Below, piece after piece: positions 9,934 through 17,466 of a stretch of DNA of 64,000 bases. The notes beneath the pieces are model-generated. The model was not told the origin of the DNA. It worked only from the letters and a program-made list of their open reading frames with translations, and searched no databases. This DNA comes from Polynucleobacter sp. AP-Capit-er-40B-B4 (lineage in GTDB: Bacteria > Pseudomonadota > Gammaproteobacteria > Burkholderiales > Burkholderiaceae), in the NCBI RefSeq assembly GCF_018882245.1, contig NZ_JACVOV010000002.1, forward strand, positions 310,001 through 374,000. The letters run 5' to 3'. Both the position numbers and the translations under genes were made by a program. The first letter of the stretch is position 1, and each line of letters starts with the position of its first letter.

Positions 9934-9961
9934 CTGCCTACTTATTCACCAAGGTAGGCAG
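9934..9961. terminator. Convergent hairpin between argD and livF (no U tract)
   Basis: CTGCCTAC (9934-9941) and GTAGGCAG (9954-9961) form a perfect eight-base stem with a 12-base loop. One arm and the loop encode the last codons and the stop of livF. Neither strand has a run of T after the stem, so this is a weak or factor-assisted terminator or an RNA 3'-end stabiliser. Confidence 0.45.
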
Positions 9962-10658
9962 CTCTCACTCTTGAATCTTCCAGCAAATCTTTGCCAGATC
10001 CACTGAGAGTAATTAAGCCACTCTCCATCACATAAGCGCGATCTGCCATCTGTAAAGCCAGTCGTGCGTTCTGCTCTACGAGCAAAATAGTCATTCCGCT
10101 CGAGGACAGGCTCCGAACAACATCAAAAATGGTTTCAACCATGATTGGGGATAAACCCATTGATGGCTCATCCAATAGCAATAACTTAGGCTCAGCCATC
10201 ATCGCCCTGCCCATTGCTACCATCTGCTGCTCACCACCAGAAAGCGTGCCTGCGAGCTGAGATAGGCGCTCTTTGAGCCTTGGGAAATACGAGCACACCT
10301 CTTCGAGCTTACGCTCGATATCTTTGGGGTTTGTCTTCAAATAAGCGCCCATTTGGAGATTCTCTAAAATCGTCATGCGCTTGAATACACCTCGCCCTTC
10401 CGGCACCATGCCCAGGCCCAGACGAACCAATTCATAAGCGGGCAACTTCCTAGTCTCCTGATTCGCAAAATGAATCTCGCCAGCTGCAGGCGTCAGCAAA
10501 CCGGCAATGGCTTTCATACTAGAACTCTTGCCTGCGCCATTTGCCCCAATCAAGGCAACAAGCTCACCTTGATTGACATGTAAATCTATCCCTTTGACAG
10601 CGTTAATGCCGCCATAGGAGACCTTGAGATCTTTTACATTTAGTAAGGCGCTCATCAT
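9942..10658 (-). CDS. livF: Branched-chain amino-acid ABC transporter ATP-binding protein LivF
   Basis: A 238-residue ABC ATPase with Walker A 'GANGAGKSS', signature 'LSGGEQQ', Walker B 'LLLLDEPSMGL' and the switch histidine region replaced by 'LLVEQNARLAL' as in LivF proteins. It powers uptake of hydrophobic amino acids or related amides together with LivG, H and M at the inner membrane. Its first ATG overlaps the livG stop codon (10655-10657), and a second ATG follows directly, so either may be used. It is the last gene of the liv cluster. Confidence 0.95.
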   Translation of the reverse strand: MMSALLNVKDLKVSYGGINAVKGIDLHVNQGELVALIGANGAGKSSSMKAIAGLLTPAAGEIHFANQETRKLPAYELVRLGLGMVPEGRGVFKRMTILENLQMGAYLKTNPKDIERKLEEVCSYFPRLKERLSQLAGTLSGGEQQMVAMGRAMMAEPKLLLLDEPSMGLSPIMVETIFDVVRSLSSSGMTILLVEQNARLALQMADRAYVMESGLITLSGSGKDLLEDSRVRAAYLGE

Positions 10659-11434
10659 GCAGCCCCTTGTCCGAGATAGGCTCTGATGACCTCAGGATGC
10701 ATACGCACATCTGCAGGCTTCCCAGAAGCAATCACCTTGCCGTAATCAAGCACAGTTAGGCTGTCACAAATACCCATCACCAAGCTCACATCATGCTCAA
10801 TCAATAAAATCGTTTTACCGTCAGCACGAATGCGCAGCAATAACTCGCGAAGCTCCAGCTTCTCGGTGGCATTCATGCCAGCGGCTGGCTCATCCAGCGC
10901 CAAGAGCTTAGGCTCAGTCGCTAATGCTCTTGCAATCTCTAGGCGGCGCTGATGTCCGTAGGAAAGATTGCGCGCCTGCATACTGGCAAACTCACCAAGA
11001 CCAACATAAGCCAAGAGCTGTTGGGCCTTTTCTCTGATAGAGCGCTCTTCACGCTTAGTAGATGGAAAGCGAAAAATTGCGCCTAGCAATCCAGCTTTAG
11101 TGCGGCAGTGACAACCCACCATCACATTTTCCAATACAGACATTTCACCGAAGAGACGAATATTCTGAAATGTTCTAGCAAGGCCAGATTTAGTTACTTC
11201 AGACACAGACTCTGGAAAATAAGATTGACCGTCAAATAAAAAGATTCCGGAGTCAGCCGGGTACAAGCCGGTAATGACATTAAAGAAGGTGGTCTTACCA
11301 GCGCCATTGGGGCCAATCAATCCAACGATTGCACTTTGCGCCACTTGCAGGCCAACAGAGTCTAGGGCTTGAACACCGCCAAAGCGTTTTGAAACATCGG
11401 TGACATCTAGAAGCAAGTGATCTGATCCTGTCAT
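10655..11434 (-). CDS. livG: Branched-chain amino-acid ABC transporter ATP-binding protein LivG
   Basis: A 259-residue ABC ATPase with Walker A 'GPNGAGKTT', signature 'LSYGHQRRLEIARAL' (the LSYG variant usual in LivG) and Walker B 'LLALDEPAAGM', followed by 'LLIEHD'. It pairs with LivF. The start is placed at ATG 11434, which overlaps the livM stop as ATGA; the open frame continues eight codons further upstream but that would lengthen the overlap without a better ribosome site. Confidence 0.95.
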   Translation of the reverse strand: MTGSDHLLLDVTDVSKRFGGVQALDSVGLQVAQSAIVGLIGPNGAGKTTFFNVITGLYPADSGIFLFDGQSYFPESVSEVTKSGLARTFQNIRLFGEMSVLENVMVGCHCRTKAGLLGAIFRFPSTKREERSIREKAQQLLAYVGLGEFASMQARNLSYGHQRRLEIARALATEPKLLALDEPAAGMNATEKLELRELLLRIRADGKTILLIEHDVSLVMGICDSLTVLDYGKVIASGKPADVRMHPEVIRAYLGQGAA

Positions 11435-12522
11435 GACCTTGCTCCACTCTTTTGCCAAATGCCGCCTGGACGATAGAGCATGATCAAAATCAAAGCCAAG
11501 CCATAAATCAACTGGCGAATGATTTCCACGTCAACAATGATATGACCAAACAGAAACTGTTGAACCGGTTGAGCAATGCCGCGTAATACTTCCGGAAATA
11601 CCGCCAAAAGTACAGCGCCCAAAATCACTCCTGGAATGTGTCCTATGCCGCCTAGAACCACCATAGCCAAGACAACGATGGACTCCCAGAGAGTGAATGA
11701 TTCTGGAGAAACAAAGCCCTGAAAGGCGGAGAACAATACACCCGCTACTCCAGCAAAAGAAGCGCCAATAGCAAAGGCCAGCAATTTCATATTACGGGTA
11801 TTGATACCCATCGCTTTAGCAGCGATCTCGTCTTCACGAATCGCGATCCAAGCACGTCCAATGCGCGAGTCTTGCAAATGTAGGCAAACGATGGCTACTG
11901 CGATTGCCAGCAGAAGGAATAAATAGAACACCAAATACAAACCAGGGATTTGCACAAAACCTAAATCCAAAGGCTTGGTAAAGGAGATGCCAAATAACTG
12001 GATAGGATCAATTCCGGAAATTCCCTTGGGGCCATTAGTGAGGTTTAGAGGGCGATCAAGGTTATTCATAAAGATACGAATAATTTCACCGAAACCCAAA
12101 GTCACAATCGCTAGGTAATCTCCACGCAATTGCAAAGTAGGCAAACCCAGGATCAAGCCAAATAAAGCAGCCAAGATGATCGAGAACACCGCAACCATCC
12201 AAGGTGAAAAATGCATGCCCTCTGGAAAACTCGCCGCAATACTTTCAAACTGAGTTGGCAAATGGGGGGAGGCTAATAAAGCAAAGCTATAAGCGCCTAA
12301 TGCATAAAAAGCGATGTAACCCAAATCCAAAAGACCCGCAAAGCCAACCACTACGTTTAAGCCTAAAGCGAGCACGATATAGAGCAAAGCAAAATCGAGC
12401 ACTCGCACCCAATAGTTACCACCACCAGCCCCTACTACCCAAGGCAGTAGCACTAAAGCAATGACTCCAAGCCATAGATAAGTAGATCGGTTCAAGCGAT
12501 TGGTAAAAAAGCTGTTAAGCAC
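11431..12522 (-). CDS. livM: Branched-chain amino-acid ABC transporter permease LivM
   Basis: A 363-residue polytopic permease. The LivM hallmarks are present: 'ALGLNVVVGFAGLLDLGYIAFYALGAYSF' region near the N-terminus (about residues 50-80) and 'LTNGPKGISGI' in the middle, then the cytoplasmic 'SRIGRAWIAIREDEIAAKAMGI' EAA-type loop that docks on the ATPases. GTG 12522 is chosen because AGAAGG sits nine bases upstream; a GTG at 12540 in the same frame lacks such a site. It overlaps the livH end by eight bases and the livG start by four. Confidence 0.92.
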   Translation of the reverse strand: MLNSFFTNRLNRSTYLWLGVIALVLLPWVVGAGGGNYWVRVLDFALLYIVLALGLNVVVGFAGLLDLGYIAFYALGAYSFALLASPHLPTQFESIAASFPEGMHFSPWMVAVFSIILAALFGLILGLPTLQLRGDYLAIVTLGFGEIIRIFMNNLDRPLNLTNGPKGISGIDPIQLFGISFTKPLDLGFVQIPGLYLVFYLFLLLAIAVAIVCLHLQDSRIGRAWIAIREDEIAAKAMGINTRNMKLLAFAIGASFAGVAGVLFSAFQGFVSPESFTLWESIVVLAMVVLGGIGHIPGVILGAVLLAVFPEVLRGIAQPVQQFLFGHIIVDVEIIRQLIYGLALILIMLYRPGGIWQKSGARS

Positions 12523-13450
12523 GATCAGAAACCTTCTCACCCAACAAACCAGTCGGTCGCAATACCAAGACTAAGATTAATACCAAGAAAGCAAAAATAT
12601 CCTGGTAGTTAGACCCAAAGACTCCACCAGTGAGCTCACCAATATATCCAGCGCCCAAAGATTCAATCAAGCCCAATAGCAGGCCACCCAACATGGCGCC
12701 CTGCAAATTTCCAATGCCACCCAGAACGGCAGCAGTAAATGCTTTAAGGCCGGGAATGAAGCCCATATAAAAATGGACGTTGCCATAGTTACTAGCAATC
12801 ATCACACCCGCAAGACCTGCCAATGCGCCACCCAACATGAACGTAATGGAGATGACTCGATTTGGATTAACGCCCATCAGCGCAGCAATTTGAGTTTGCT
12901 CGGCAGTAGCACGCATTGCTCTGCCAAGCTTTGTTTTTTCAACCAAGAACAATAAGCCAGCCATCACCGCCAAGGCCACTATGATGATCACAATTTCTTT
13001 GCCGGTAATCGTCGCGCCACTGCCCCATAAATCGATTGGAGTTGACGGTAGCAATTGAGGATAAGTCATAGGATTGCGTGACCAAATCATCATCGCAATG
13101 GTTTGCAGCAAAATGGACATGCCAATAGCCGATATCAGCGGAGCCAAACGAGGCGCATTGCGAAGAGGCCGATAAGCAATCCGCTCAATCCAGTAACTCA
13201 ATCCCGCACAGACTGCCATCGTAACTGGCAAGACAATCAGAAGGGTAAGCCAACCTGGCAAATCACTTGTAAAGCTCAAGATCAAGCGCAACAAGGAAAG
13301 TGAAACCATTGCGCCAATCATCAAGACTTCGCCATGTGCAAAATTGATGATCCCCAGCACGCCATATACCATGGTGTAGCCCAGCGCGATCAAGGCATAG
13401 ATGCTACCTAGCACTAAGCCATTAATGATCTGCTGAAGAAGAATGTCCAT
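12515..13450 (-). CDS. livH: Branched-chain amino-acid ABC transporter permease LivH
   Basis: A 311-residue membrane permease. The N-terminus 'LQQIINGLVLGSIYALIALGYTMVYG' and following 'INFAHGEVLMIGA' are the LivH signature; the cytoplasmic 'TKLGRAMRATAEQTQIAALMGV' loop contacts the ATPase. It forms the translocation pore with LivM. It is the first gene after a hairpin that separates it from the upstream binding-protein gene, and it overlaps livM. Confidence 0.95.
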   Translation of the reverse strand: MDILLQQIINGLVLGSIYALIALGYTMVYGVLGIINFAHGEVLMIGAMVSLSLLRLILSFTSDLPGWLTLLIVLPVTMAVCAGLSYWIERIAYRPLRNAPRLAPLISAIGMSILLQTIAMMIWSRNPMTYPQLLPSTPIDLWGSGATITGKEIVIIIVALAVMAGLLFLVEKTKLGRAMRATAEQTQIAALMGVNPNRVISITFMLGGALAGLAGVMIASNYGNVHFYMGFIPGLKAFTAAVLGGIGNLQGAMLGGLLLGLIESLGAGYIGELTGGVFGSNYQDIFAFLVLILVLVLRPTGLLGEKVSDRA

Positions 13451-13485
13451 GGAGATTGGGGATTTATTTAGACTTGATAAAAAAA

Positions 13486-13514
13486 TAGCACCGCAGTAGC
13501 GGCGCCATTTTTTA
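13486..13514 (-). terminator. Partial terminator between the binding-protein gene and livH
   Basis: On the minus strand TGGCGCCGC and GCGGTGCTA (13507-13499, 13494-13486) form a nine-base stem with G-U pairs and a four-base loop, followed by seven T. It lies between the binding-protein stop and livH. Such an element would make the binding protein more abundant than the membrane and ATPase subunits. A T run on the other strand means it could also work in reverse. Confidence 0.7.
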
Positions 13515-13525
13515 TTGTGGAGTCA

Positions 13526-14698
13526 TTACATCTTAATGACATCAAGCACTGTTTTCTTTTTATCCTTGAAGTCATACAAGGTAATTACGCCCTCTTTCAT
13601 ATCGCCTTTGTTATCAAAAGCAATATTACCCACCAAGCCTTGCATTTTTGTATCGGGCATAGCAGCTAAAATCTTTGCAGGATCGGTTGAGTTTGAACGC
13701 CTCATAGAATCTACTAAGACATAGACAGCGTCGTATGTAAAAGGCGCATAAATCTGCACATCAGAATTAAAGCGCTCTTTGTAACGTTTCTGGAAGTCAG
13801 CACCTTGTGCCATCTTTGATAAAGCCATACCAGCCTCAGAGCAAGTTACATTCACTACAGCCTCACCTGCCAATTCAGCAAGCTTCTCGGTACACATACC
13901 ATCGCCACCAACGACTTTCGCTTTAATGCCAAGCTCAGCCGCTTGTTTAGTTAATGGGCCACCGGTAGCATCCATGCCGCCGTACATGATGACGTCTGGC
14001 TTACTGCCTTTAATCTTCGTCAAGATAGCCTTGAAATCGGTAGCCTTGTTATTGCTCGCCTCACGAGTAACCACTTTCATACCAGCAGCTTTAACCGTTT
14101 TCTCAAATTCATCTGCTAGGCCTTTGCCGTACTGAGTGGAGTCATCAATAATGGCTACCGTTTTAGCCTTCAGTGTGTTGGCAACATAGTTGGCTAAAGC
14201 TGGACCTTGTTGTGCGTCAGTTGCCACCAAACGATAAGTCGTTTTAAAACCTTGCTTGGTGTAATCAGGATTAGTGGCGGATGGTGATACTTGTGTAATG
14301 CCTGCATCACTATAAATACGTGAGGCTGGAATACTTGTTCCAGAATTTAAGTGCCCCACTACGCCAACCACTTTGGCATCTACTAACTTTTGCGCCACTT
14401 GCGTAGCGGTCTTTGGATCTTCTGCGTCATCTTCTGGCACCAAAGTCAGCACCACTTTTTTGCCATCAATTGTTAAGCCCGCTTTATTGATTTCTTCGAG
14501 CGCTAAGCGTGCACCATTCTCATTATCTTTACCCAGGTGGGCAATAGGACCCGTGAGCGGAGCTACGTGACCGATTTTTACTTCAATGGCATCCGATGGA
14601 ACTGCAGCAGATTTATCGCCACCCTTACCGCAAGCAGCCAGCAGTAAAGCCGAAGCTGCTAAAGCAATAGCACTTTTTGTAATGTGTGATTTGTTCAT
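13526..14698 (-). CDS. Branched-chain amino-acid ABC transporter substrate-binding lipoprotein (LivJ/LivK-like)
   Basis: A 390-residue type I periplasmic binding protein anchored as a lipoprotein: a basic N-terminus, a hydrophobic stretch, and the lipobox 'LAAC' with Cys23 as the predicted lipidated residue. The mature part begins with 'VKIGHVAPLTGPIAHLGKDNENGA', the usual ligand-binding-receptor opening, and has the later 'PSATNPDYT' binding loop. It captures leucine-type amino acids or related compounds and hands them to LivHM; the exact ligand is not predictable. ATG 14698 is chosen for its AGAGGAGC site; the frame opens 11 codons earlier without one. Confidence 0.93.
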   Translation of the reverse strand: MNKSHITKSAIALAASALLLAACGKGGDKSAAVPSDAIEVKIGHVAPLTGPIAHLGKDNENGARLALEEINKAGLTIDGKKVVLTLVPEDDAEDPKTATQVAQKLVDAKVVGVVGHLNSGTSIPASRIYSDAGITQVSPSATNPDYTKQGFKTTYRLVATDAQQGPALANYVANTLKAKTVAIIDDSTQYGKGLADEFEKTVKAAGMKVVTREASNNKATDFKAILTKIKGSKPDVIMYGGMDATGGPLTKQAAELGIKAKVVGGDGMCTEKLAELAGEAVVNVTCSEAGMALSKMAQGADFQKRYKERFNSDVQIYAPFTYDAVYVLVDSMRRSNSTDPAKILAAMPDTKMQGLVGNIAFDNKGDMKEGVITLYDFKDKKKTVLDVIKM

Positions 14699-14727
14699 GT
14701 ACAGCTCCTCTGTTATGAATAGGTACT

Positions 14728-15669
14728 TCAATCAACTAAATTTTTTGGCAAAGAAAAAGTAACGTCCTCAACTACGCCATCTAGTGGGCGCACCTGTCGA
14801 GGTCCAAACTCTTGAATACGACTGACAATGGACTGCGCCAAACTTTCTGGAGCAGAAGCCCCCGCAGTCAGACCAACTCGCTTTTTACCAACAAACCATT
14901 CTGGCTTGAGTTGATCCGGGGAGTCCACCATGTAAGAAGGAACACCAAGTTTTTCAGCGAGTTCACGCAAGCGATTAGAGTTCGAACTCGTAGCGCTTCC
15001 CACCACAATAACCACCTCAACTTGAGGGGCCATAAATTTCACAGCATCTTGACGATTCTGAGTGGCGTAACAAATATCTTGCTTACGAGGTTGAACAATA
15101 TTGGGAAACTTTTTGGTTAACGCCTCAACAATTTCTTTCGTCTCATCCACTGAGAGAGTTGTCTGCGTAACAAATGCAATCTTCTCTTCAGCTGAGAACG
15201 GCAAATCGCTTACATCGCTAAGCTTCTCAATTAAGAACACGCCTTCCTTAACCTGACCCATAGTCCCCTCAACTTCAGGGTGCCCCGCATGACCAATCAT
15301 CAATACTGTGAAACCATCTTTGCACATTTTGACGACTTCAAGATGAACCTTGGTAACCAGTGGACATGTGGCGTCATACACCTGCAAACCTCTTGCTTCA
15401 GCATCTTTGCGCACTTCTTGAGAGACCCCATGGGCACTGAATACAACAATGCCGCCCTTGGGAACCTCATGCAATTCCTCTACAAATACTGCGCCCTTAT
15501 CGCGCAGTTCATTCACTACATATGCGTTATGCACAATTTCATGGCGCACATAGATCGGCGCCCCAAAACGATTAAGCGCTTCATTCACGATATTGATTGC
15601 ACGATCAACACCCGCACAAAAACCGCGTGGTTGCGCCATCAAAATTTCTGCGTTATTGGAATCACTCAT
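14728..15669 (-). CDS. ispH: 4-hydroxy-3-methylbut-2-enyl diphosphate reductase
   Basis: A 313-residue iron-sulfur enzyme for the last step of the methylerythritol phosphate pathway, reducing HMBPP to IPP and DMAPP. The three cluster cysteines are visible: Cys18 in '[12 protein letters not shown]', one in '[11 protein letters not shown]' near residue 100, and one in '[11 protein letters not shown]' near residue 200. '[10 protein letters not shown]' and '[11 protein letters not shown]' are also family motifs. It starts three bases after slpA, the same slpA/fkpB-ispH pairing as in E. coli, and ends 29 bases before the transporter lipoprotein gene. Confidence 0.98.
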   Translation of the reverse strand: MSDSNNAEILMAQPRGFCAGVDRAINIVNEALNRFGAPIYVRHEIVHNAYVVNELRDKGAVFVEELHEVPKGGIVVFSAHGVSQEVRKDAEARGLQVYDATCPLVTKVHLEVVKMCKDGFTVLMIGHAGHPEVEGTMGQVKEGVFLIEKLSDVSDLPFSAEEKIAFVTQTTLSVDETKEIVEALTKKFPNIVQPRKQDICYATQNRQDAVKFMAPQVEVVIVVGSATSSNSNRLRELAEKLGVPSYMVDSPDQLKPEWFVGKKRVGLTAGASAPESLAQSIVSRIQEFGPRQVRPLDGVVEDVTFSLPKNLVD

Positions 15670-15672
15670 GGT

Positions 15673-16119
15673 TTACAGAATCGCCACAATCTCAGCTTCA
15701 AAAGTTACTGGTCTGCCTGCAAGTGGGTGATTGAAATCAAACCACGCGCCCTCATCATTGATCGATTGCAAAACGCCCGCGTACTGAGCACCACCCGGAG
15801 CATTGAACTCAATCACATCTCCAGGATTAAATTCCACATCGTCATCCCTACCTTCTTTCAAGGCCTTGAGGGACACCCACTGCACCAAATCTTCTTTGCG
15901 CTCACCAAAACTTTCTTCAGGTGCAAGCAGCGCACTTTTTTTCTCGCCCACACCTAAACCCAGTAAGACCTTTTCAAAGCAAGGAGCAAATTGTCCAGAT
16001 CCCATCAAAACCGTCGCAGGACGATCGATAAAAGTATTGATATAGTCCTCCCCGTTAGGCAAGGTGAGCCGATAGTTGAGAGTCAAATAGGAATTAGGCA
16101 AAACGGTAAGCTTAGTCAT
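15673..16119 (-). CDS. slpA: FKBP-type peptidyl-prolyl cis-trans isomerase, SlpA/FkpB type
   Basis: A 148-residue cytoplasmic isomerase-chaperone. It begins 'YLTLNYRLTLPNGEDYINTF', then 'PATVLMGSGQFAPCFEKVLLGLGVGEK' as in SlpA proteins, with an inserted flap domain around 'FGERKEDLVQWV' and 'NPGDVIEFNAPGG', and the closing 'FDFNHPLAGRPVTFEAEIVAI'. It may fold or protect nascent chains. It heads the slpA-ispH unit. The ATG is six bases after a TACAAT box with no Shine-Dalgarno site. Confidence 0.93.
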   Translation of the reverse strand: MTKLTVLPNSYLTLNYRLTLPNGEDYINTFIDRPATVLMGSGQFAPCFEKVLLGLGVGEKKSALLAPEESFGERKEDLVQWVSLKALKEGRDDDVEFNPGDVIEFNAPGGAQYAGVLQSINDEGAWFDFNHPLAGRPVTFEAEIVAIL

Positions 16120-16125
16120 AAGGTG

Positions 16126-16154
16126 ATTGTATCTAGGCCAGCGCTAGCTGTGCA
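16126..16154 (-). promoter_or_regulatory. slpA promoter, predicted leaderless start
   Basis: Minus strand TGCACA (16154-16149), 17-base spacer, TACAAT (16131-16126), then six bases to the ATG at 16119. The -35 box contains the proposed GTG start of radC on the other strand. Confidence 0.55.
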
Positions 16155-16845
16155 CTCTCCAATTACTGGTTGGCCAAAAAATGAGCAACCTAGAGAGAAG
16201 CTTCGCACAAACGGAGCTGCAGCACTTTCTGACGCAGAATTACTCGCTATTTTTCTGCGGGTAGGCGTTAAAGGGAAAAGTGCCGTAGCCCTCGCCAAGG
16301 ATCTACTTCATCATTTTGGAAGCCTCCCCCGGCTGCTAGCCAGTAGTTCTCAAGAATTAACCCAGATTCATGGCATGGGCCTGTCTAAGTGGGCGCAAAT
16401 TCAAGCAGCCTATGAGCTGGTGAAACGAAGCTTAGAAGATGGCCTGTCCCAGGACCCCATCTTTTCATCGCCCAACCATGTCAGGGAGTTCCTGCAGGCC
16501 AAAATTGGCCGCCTTCCCCATGAGGTCTTCCTTTGTCTTTACTTAGACTCCCGGCTGCACTTAATTGAATGTGAGGAGCTTTTTAGAGGCTCCATTACCC
16601 AGACAGCTATTTACCCCCGGGAGATACTCAAAGAGGCTCTAGCGAAAAATGCTAGCGCCCTCATCGTCGCCCATAACCACCCCAGCGGCAATCCATTGCC
16701 CAGTGATGCAGACCAGGAGCTCACAAAGGTGCTCATAAACGCACTCCAATTGGTAGATATTCAGCTCTTGGATCACTGCATTGTGAGTGGCAGTGGTTTT
16801 TTCTCTTTTTCCGATGCAGGCCTTATGAAAAATAGCAATAAATGA
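16150..16845 (+). CDS. radC: DNA repair protein RadC (JAB-domain protein)
   Basis: A 231-residue protein with an N-terminal helix-hairpin-helix region ('QIHGMGLSKWAQIQAAYEL') and a C-terminal MPN/JAMM metal-binding domain whose 'HNHPSGNPLPSDAD' begins at residue 175. The name is historical; a direct repair role is not established for the family. The open frame reaches back to 15991 across slpA, but GTG 16150 gives 'SPITGWPKNEQPREKL', which matches the usual RadC N-terminus and length. It lies upstream of rpmB-rpmG, as in many proteobacteria. Confidence 0.9.
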   Translation: MHSPITGWPKNEQPREKLRTNGAAALSDAELLAIFLRVGVKGKSAVALAKDLLHHFGSLPRLLASSSQELTQIHGMGLSKWAQIQAAYELVKRSLEDGLSQDPIFSSPNHVREFLQAKIGRLPHEVFLCLYLDSRLHLIECEELFRGSITQTAIYPREILKEALAKNASALIVAHNHPSGNPLPSDADQELTKVLINALQLVDIQLLDHCIVSGSGFFSFSDAGLMKNSNK

Positions 16846-16949
16846 GAGTAATTACTAACTTATTGGGTTATTTTAGGGTTGACGACTCTTTTTAAGATCA
16901 AATCCCCCAAACTAAAGACAATTAGGGCTAGCCCAAAACAGGCTGGGAC

Positions 16950-16958
16950 TGATACAAT
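16950..16958 (+). promoter_or_regulatory. Extended -10 promoter of rpmB-rpmG
   Basis: TG at 16950-16951 followed by one base and TACAAT (16953-16958) forms an extended -10 element. No good -35 box is visible. It would give a leader of about 25 bases before rpmB. Confidence 0.5.
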
Positions 16959-16989
16959 CTTCTTTTTTCGCAATTAATGGAGTTATGTC

Positions 16990-17223
16990 ATGGCAAAAGT
17001 TTGCCAAGTCACTGGGAAGAAGCCGATGGTTGGCAACAATGTATCCCATGCAAACAATAAAACGAAGCGTCGCTTTTTGCCGAATTTGCAAAACCGTCGT
17101 TTCTGGGTTGAATCTGAAAACCGTTGGATTAGCTTGCGCTTAACCAATGCTGGTTTGCGCGTAATCGACAAGAACGGCATCGATGCTGTGTTGTCTGATC
17201 TCCGTGCACGTGGCGAAATTTAA
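16990..17223 (+). CDS. rpmB: 50S ribosomal protein L28
   Basis: A 77-residue basic protein with the L28 opening '[27 protein letters not shown]' pattern and the '[16 protein letters not shown]' core. It is a structural component of the large ribosomal subunit. It is followed after 11 bases by rpmG in the conserved rpmB-rpmG pair. Confidence 0.98.
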   Translation: MAKVCQVTGKKPMVGNNVSHANNKTKRRFLPNLQNRRFWVESENRWISLRLTNAGLRVIDKNGIDAVLSDLRARGEI

Positions 17224-17234
17224 GGAGCGCACAA

Positions 17235-17402
17235 ATGGCTAAAGGCGGCAGAGAAAAAATCAAGTTAGAGTCATCAGCAGGTACTGGTCACTTCTATACA
17301 ACTTCAAAAAACAAGCGTACTAAGCCTGAGAAAATGGAGATCATGAAGTTCGATCCAACCATTCGCAAGCACGTTGCTTATAAAGAAACAAAGCTGAAGT
17401 AA
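17235..17402 (+). CDS. rpmG: 50S ribosomal protein L33
   Basis: A 55-residue protein, '[20 protein letters not shown]' followed by '[20 protein letters not shown]'. It is a cysteine-free L33, lacking the paired CxxC zinc ligands of other L33 forms. The rpmB stop codon forms part of its ribosome site (TAAGGAG), so translation is coupled. A strong terminator follows. Confidence 0.97.
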   Translation: MAKGGREKIKLESSAGTGHFYTTSKNKRTKPEKMEIMKFDPTIRKHVAYKETKLK

Positions 17403-17420
17403 TCTTTACTTCGAGCAAAT

Positions 17421-17449
17421 AAAAAACCCGCTACAACAGCGGGTTTTTT
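17421..17449 (+). terminator. Intrinsic terminator after rpmG
   Basis: AAAAAACCCGCT (17421-17432) pairs with AGCGGGTTTTTT (17438-17449) around ACAAC. The A and T runs on both sides allow use from either strand, which would also serve the convergent desaturase transcript. Confidence 0.93.
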
Positions 17450-17466
17450 ATTGTCTGTAAATTGAC

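Noticed and set aside
15280-15957. 225-codon open frame on the plus strand opposite ispH and slpA
   Set aside because: It lies antisense to two well-supported genes, has no ribosome site, and its residue composition (many His, Cys, Asn) is that of a shadow frame.
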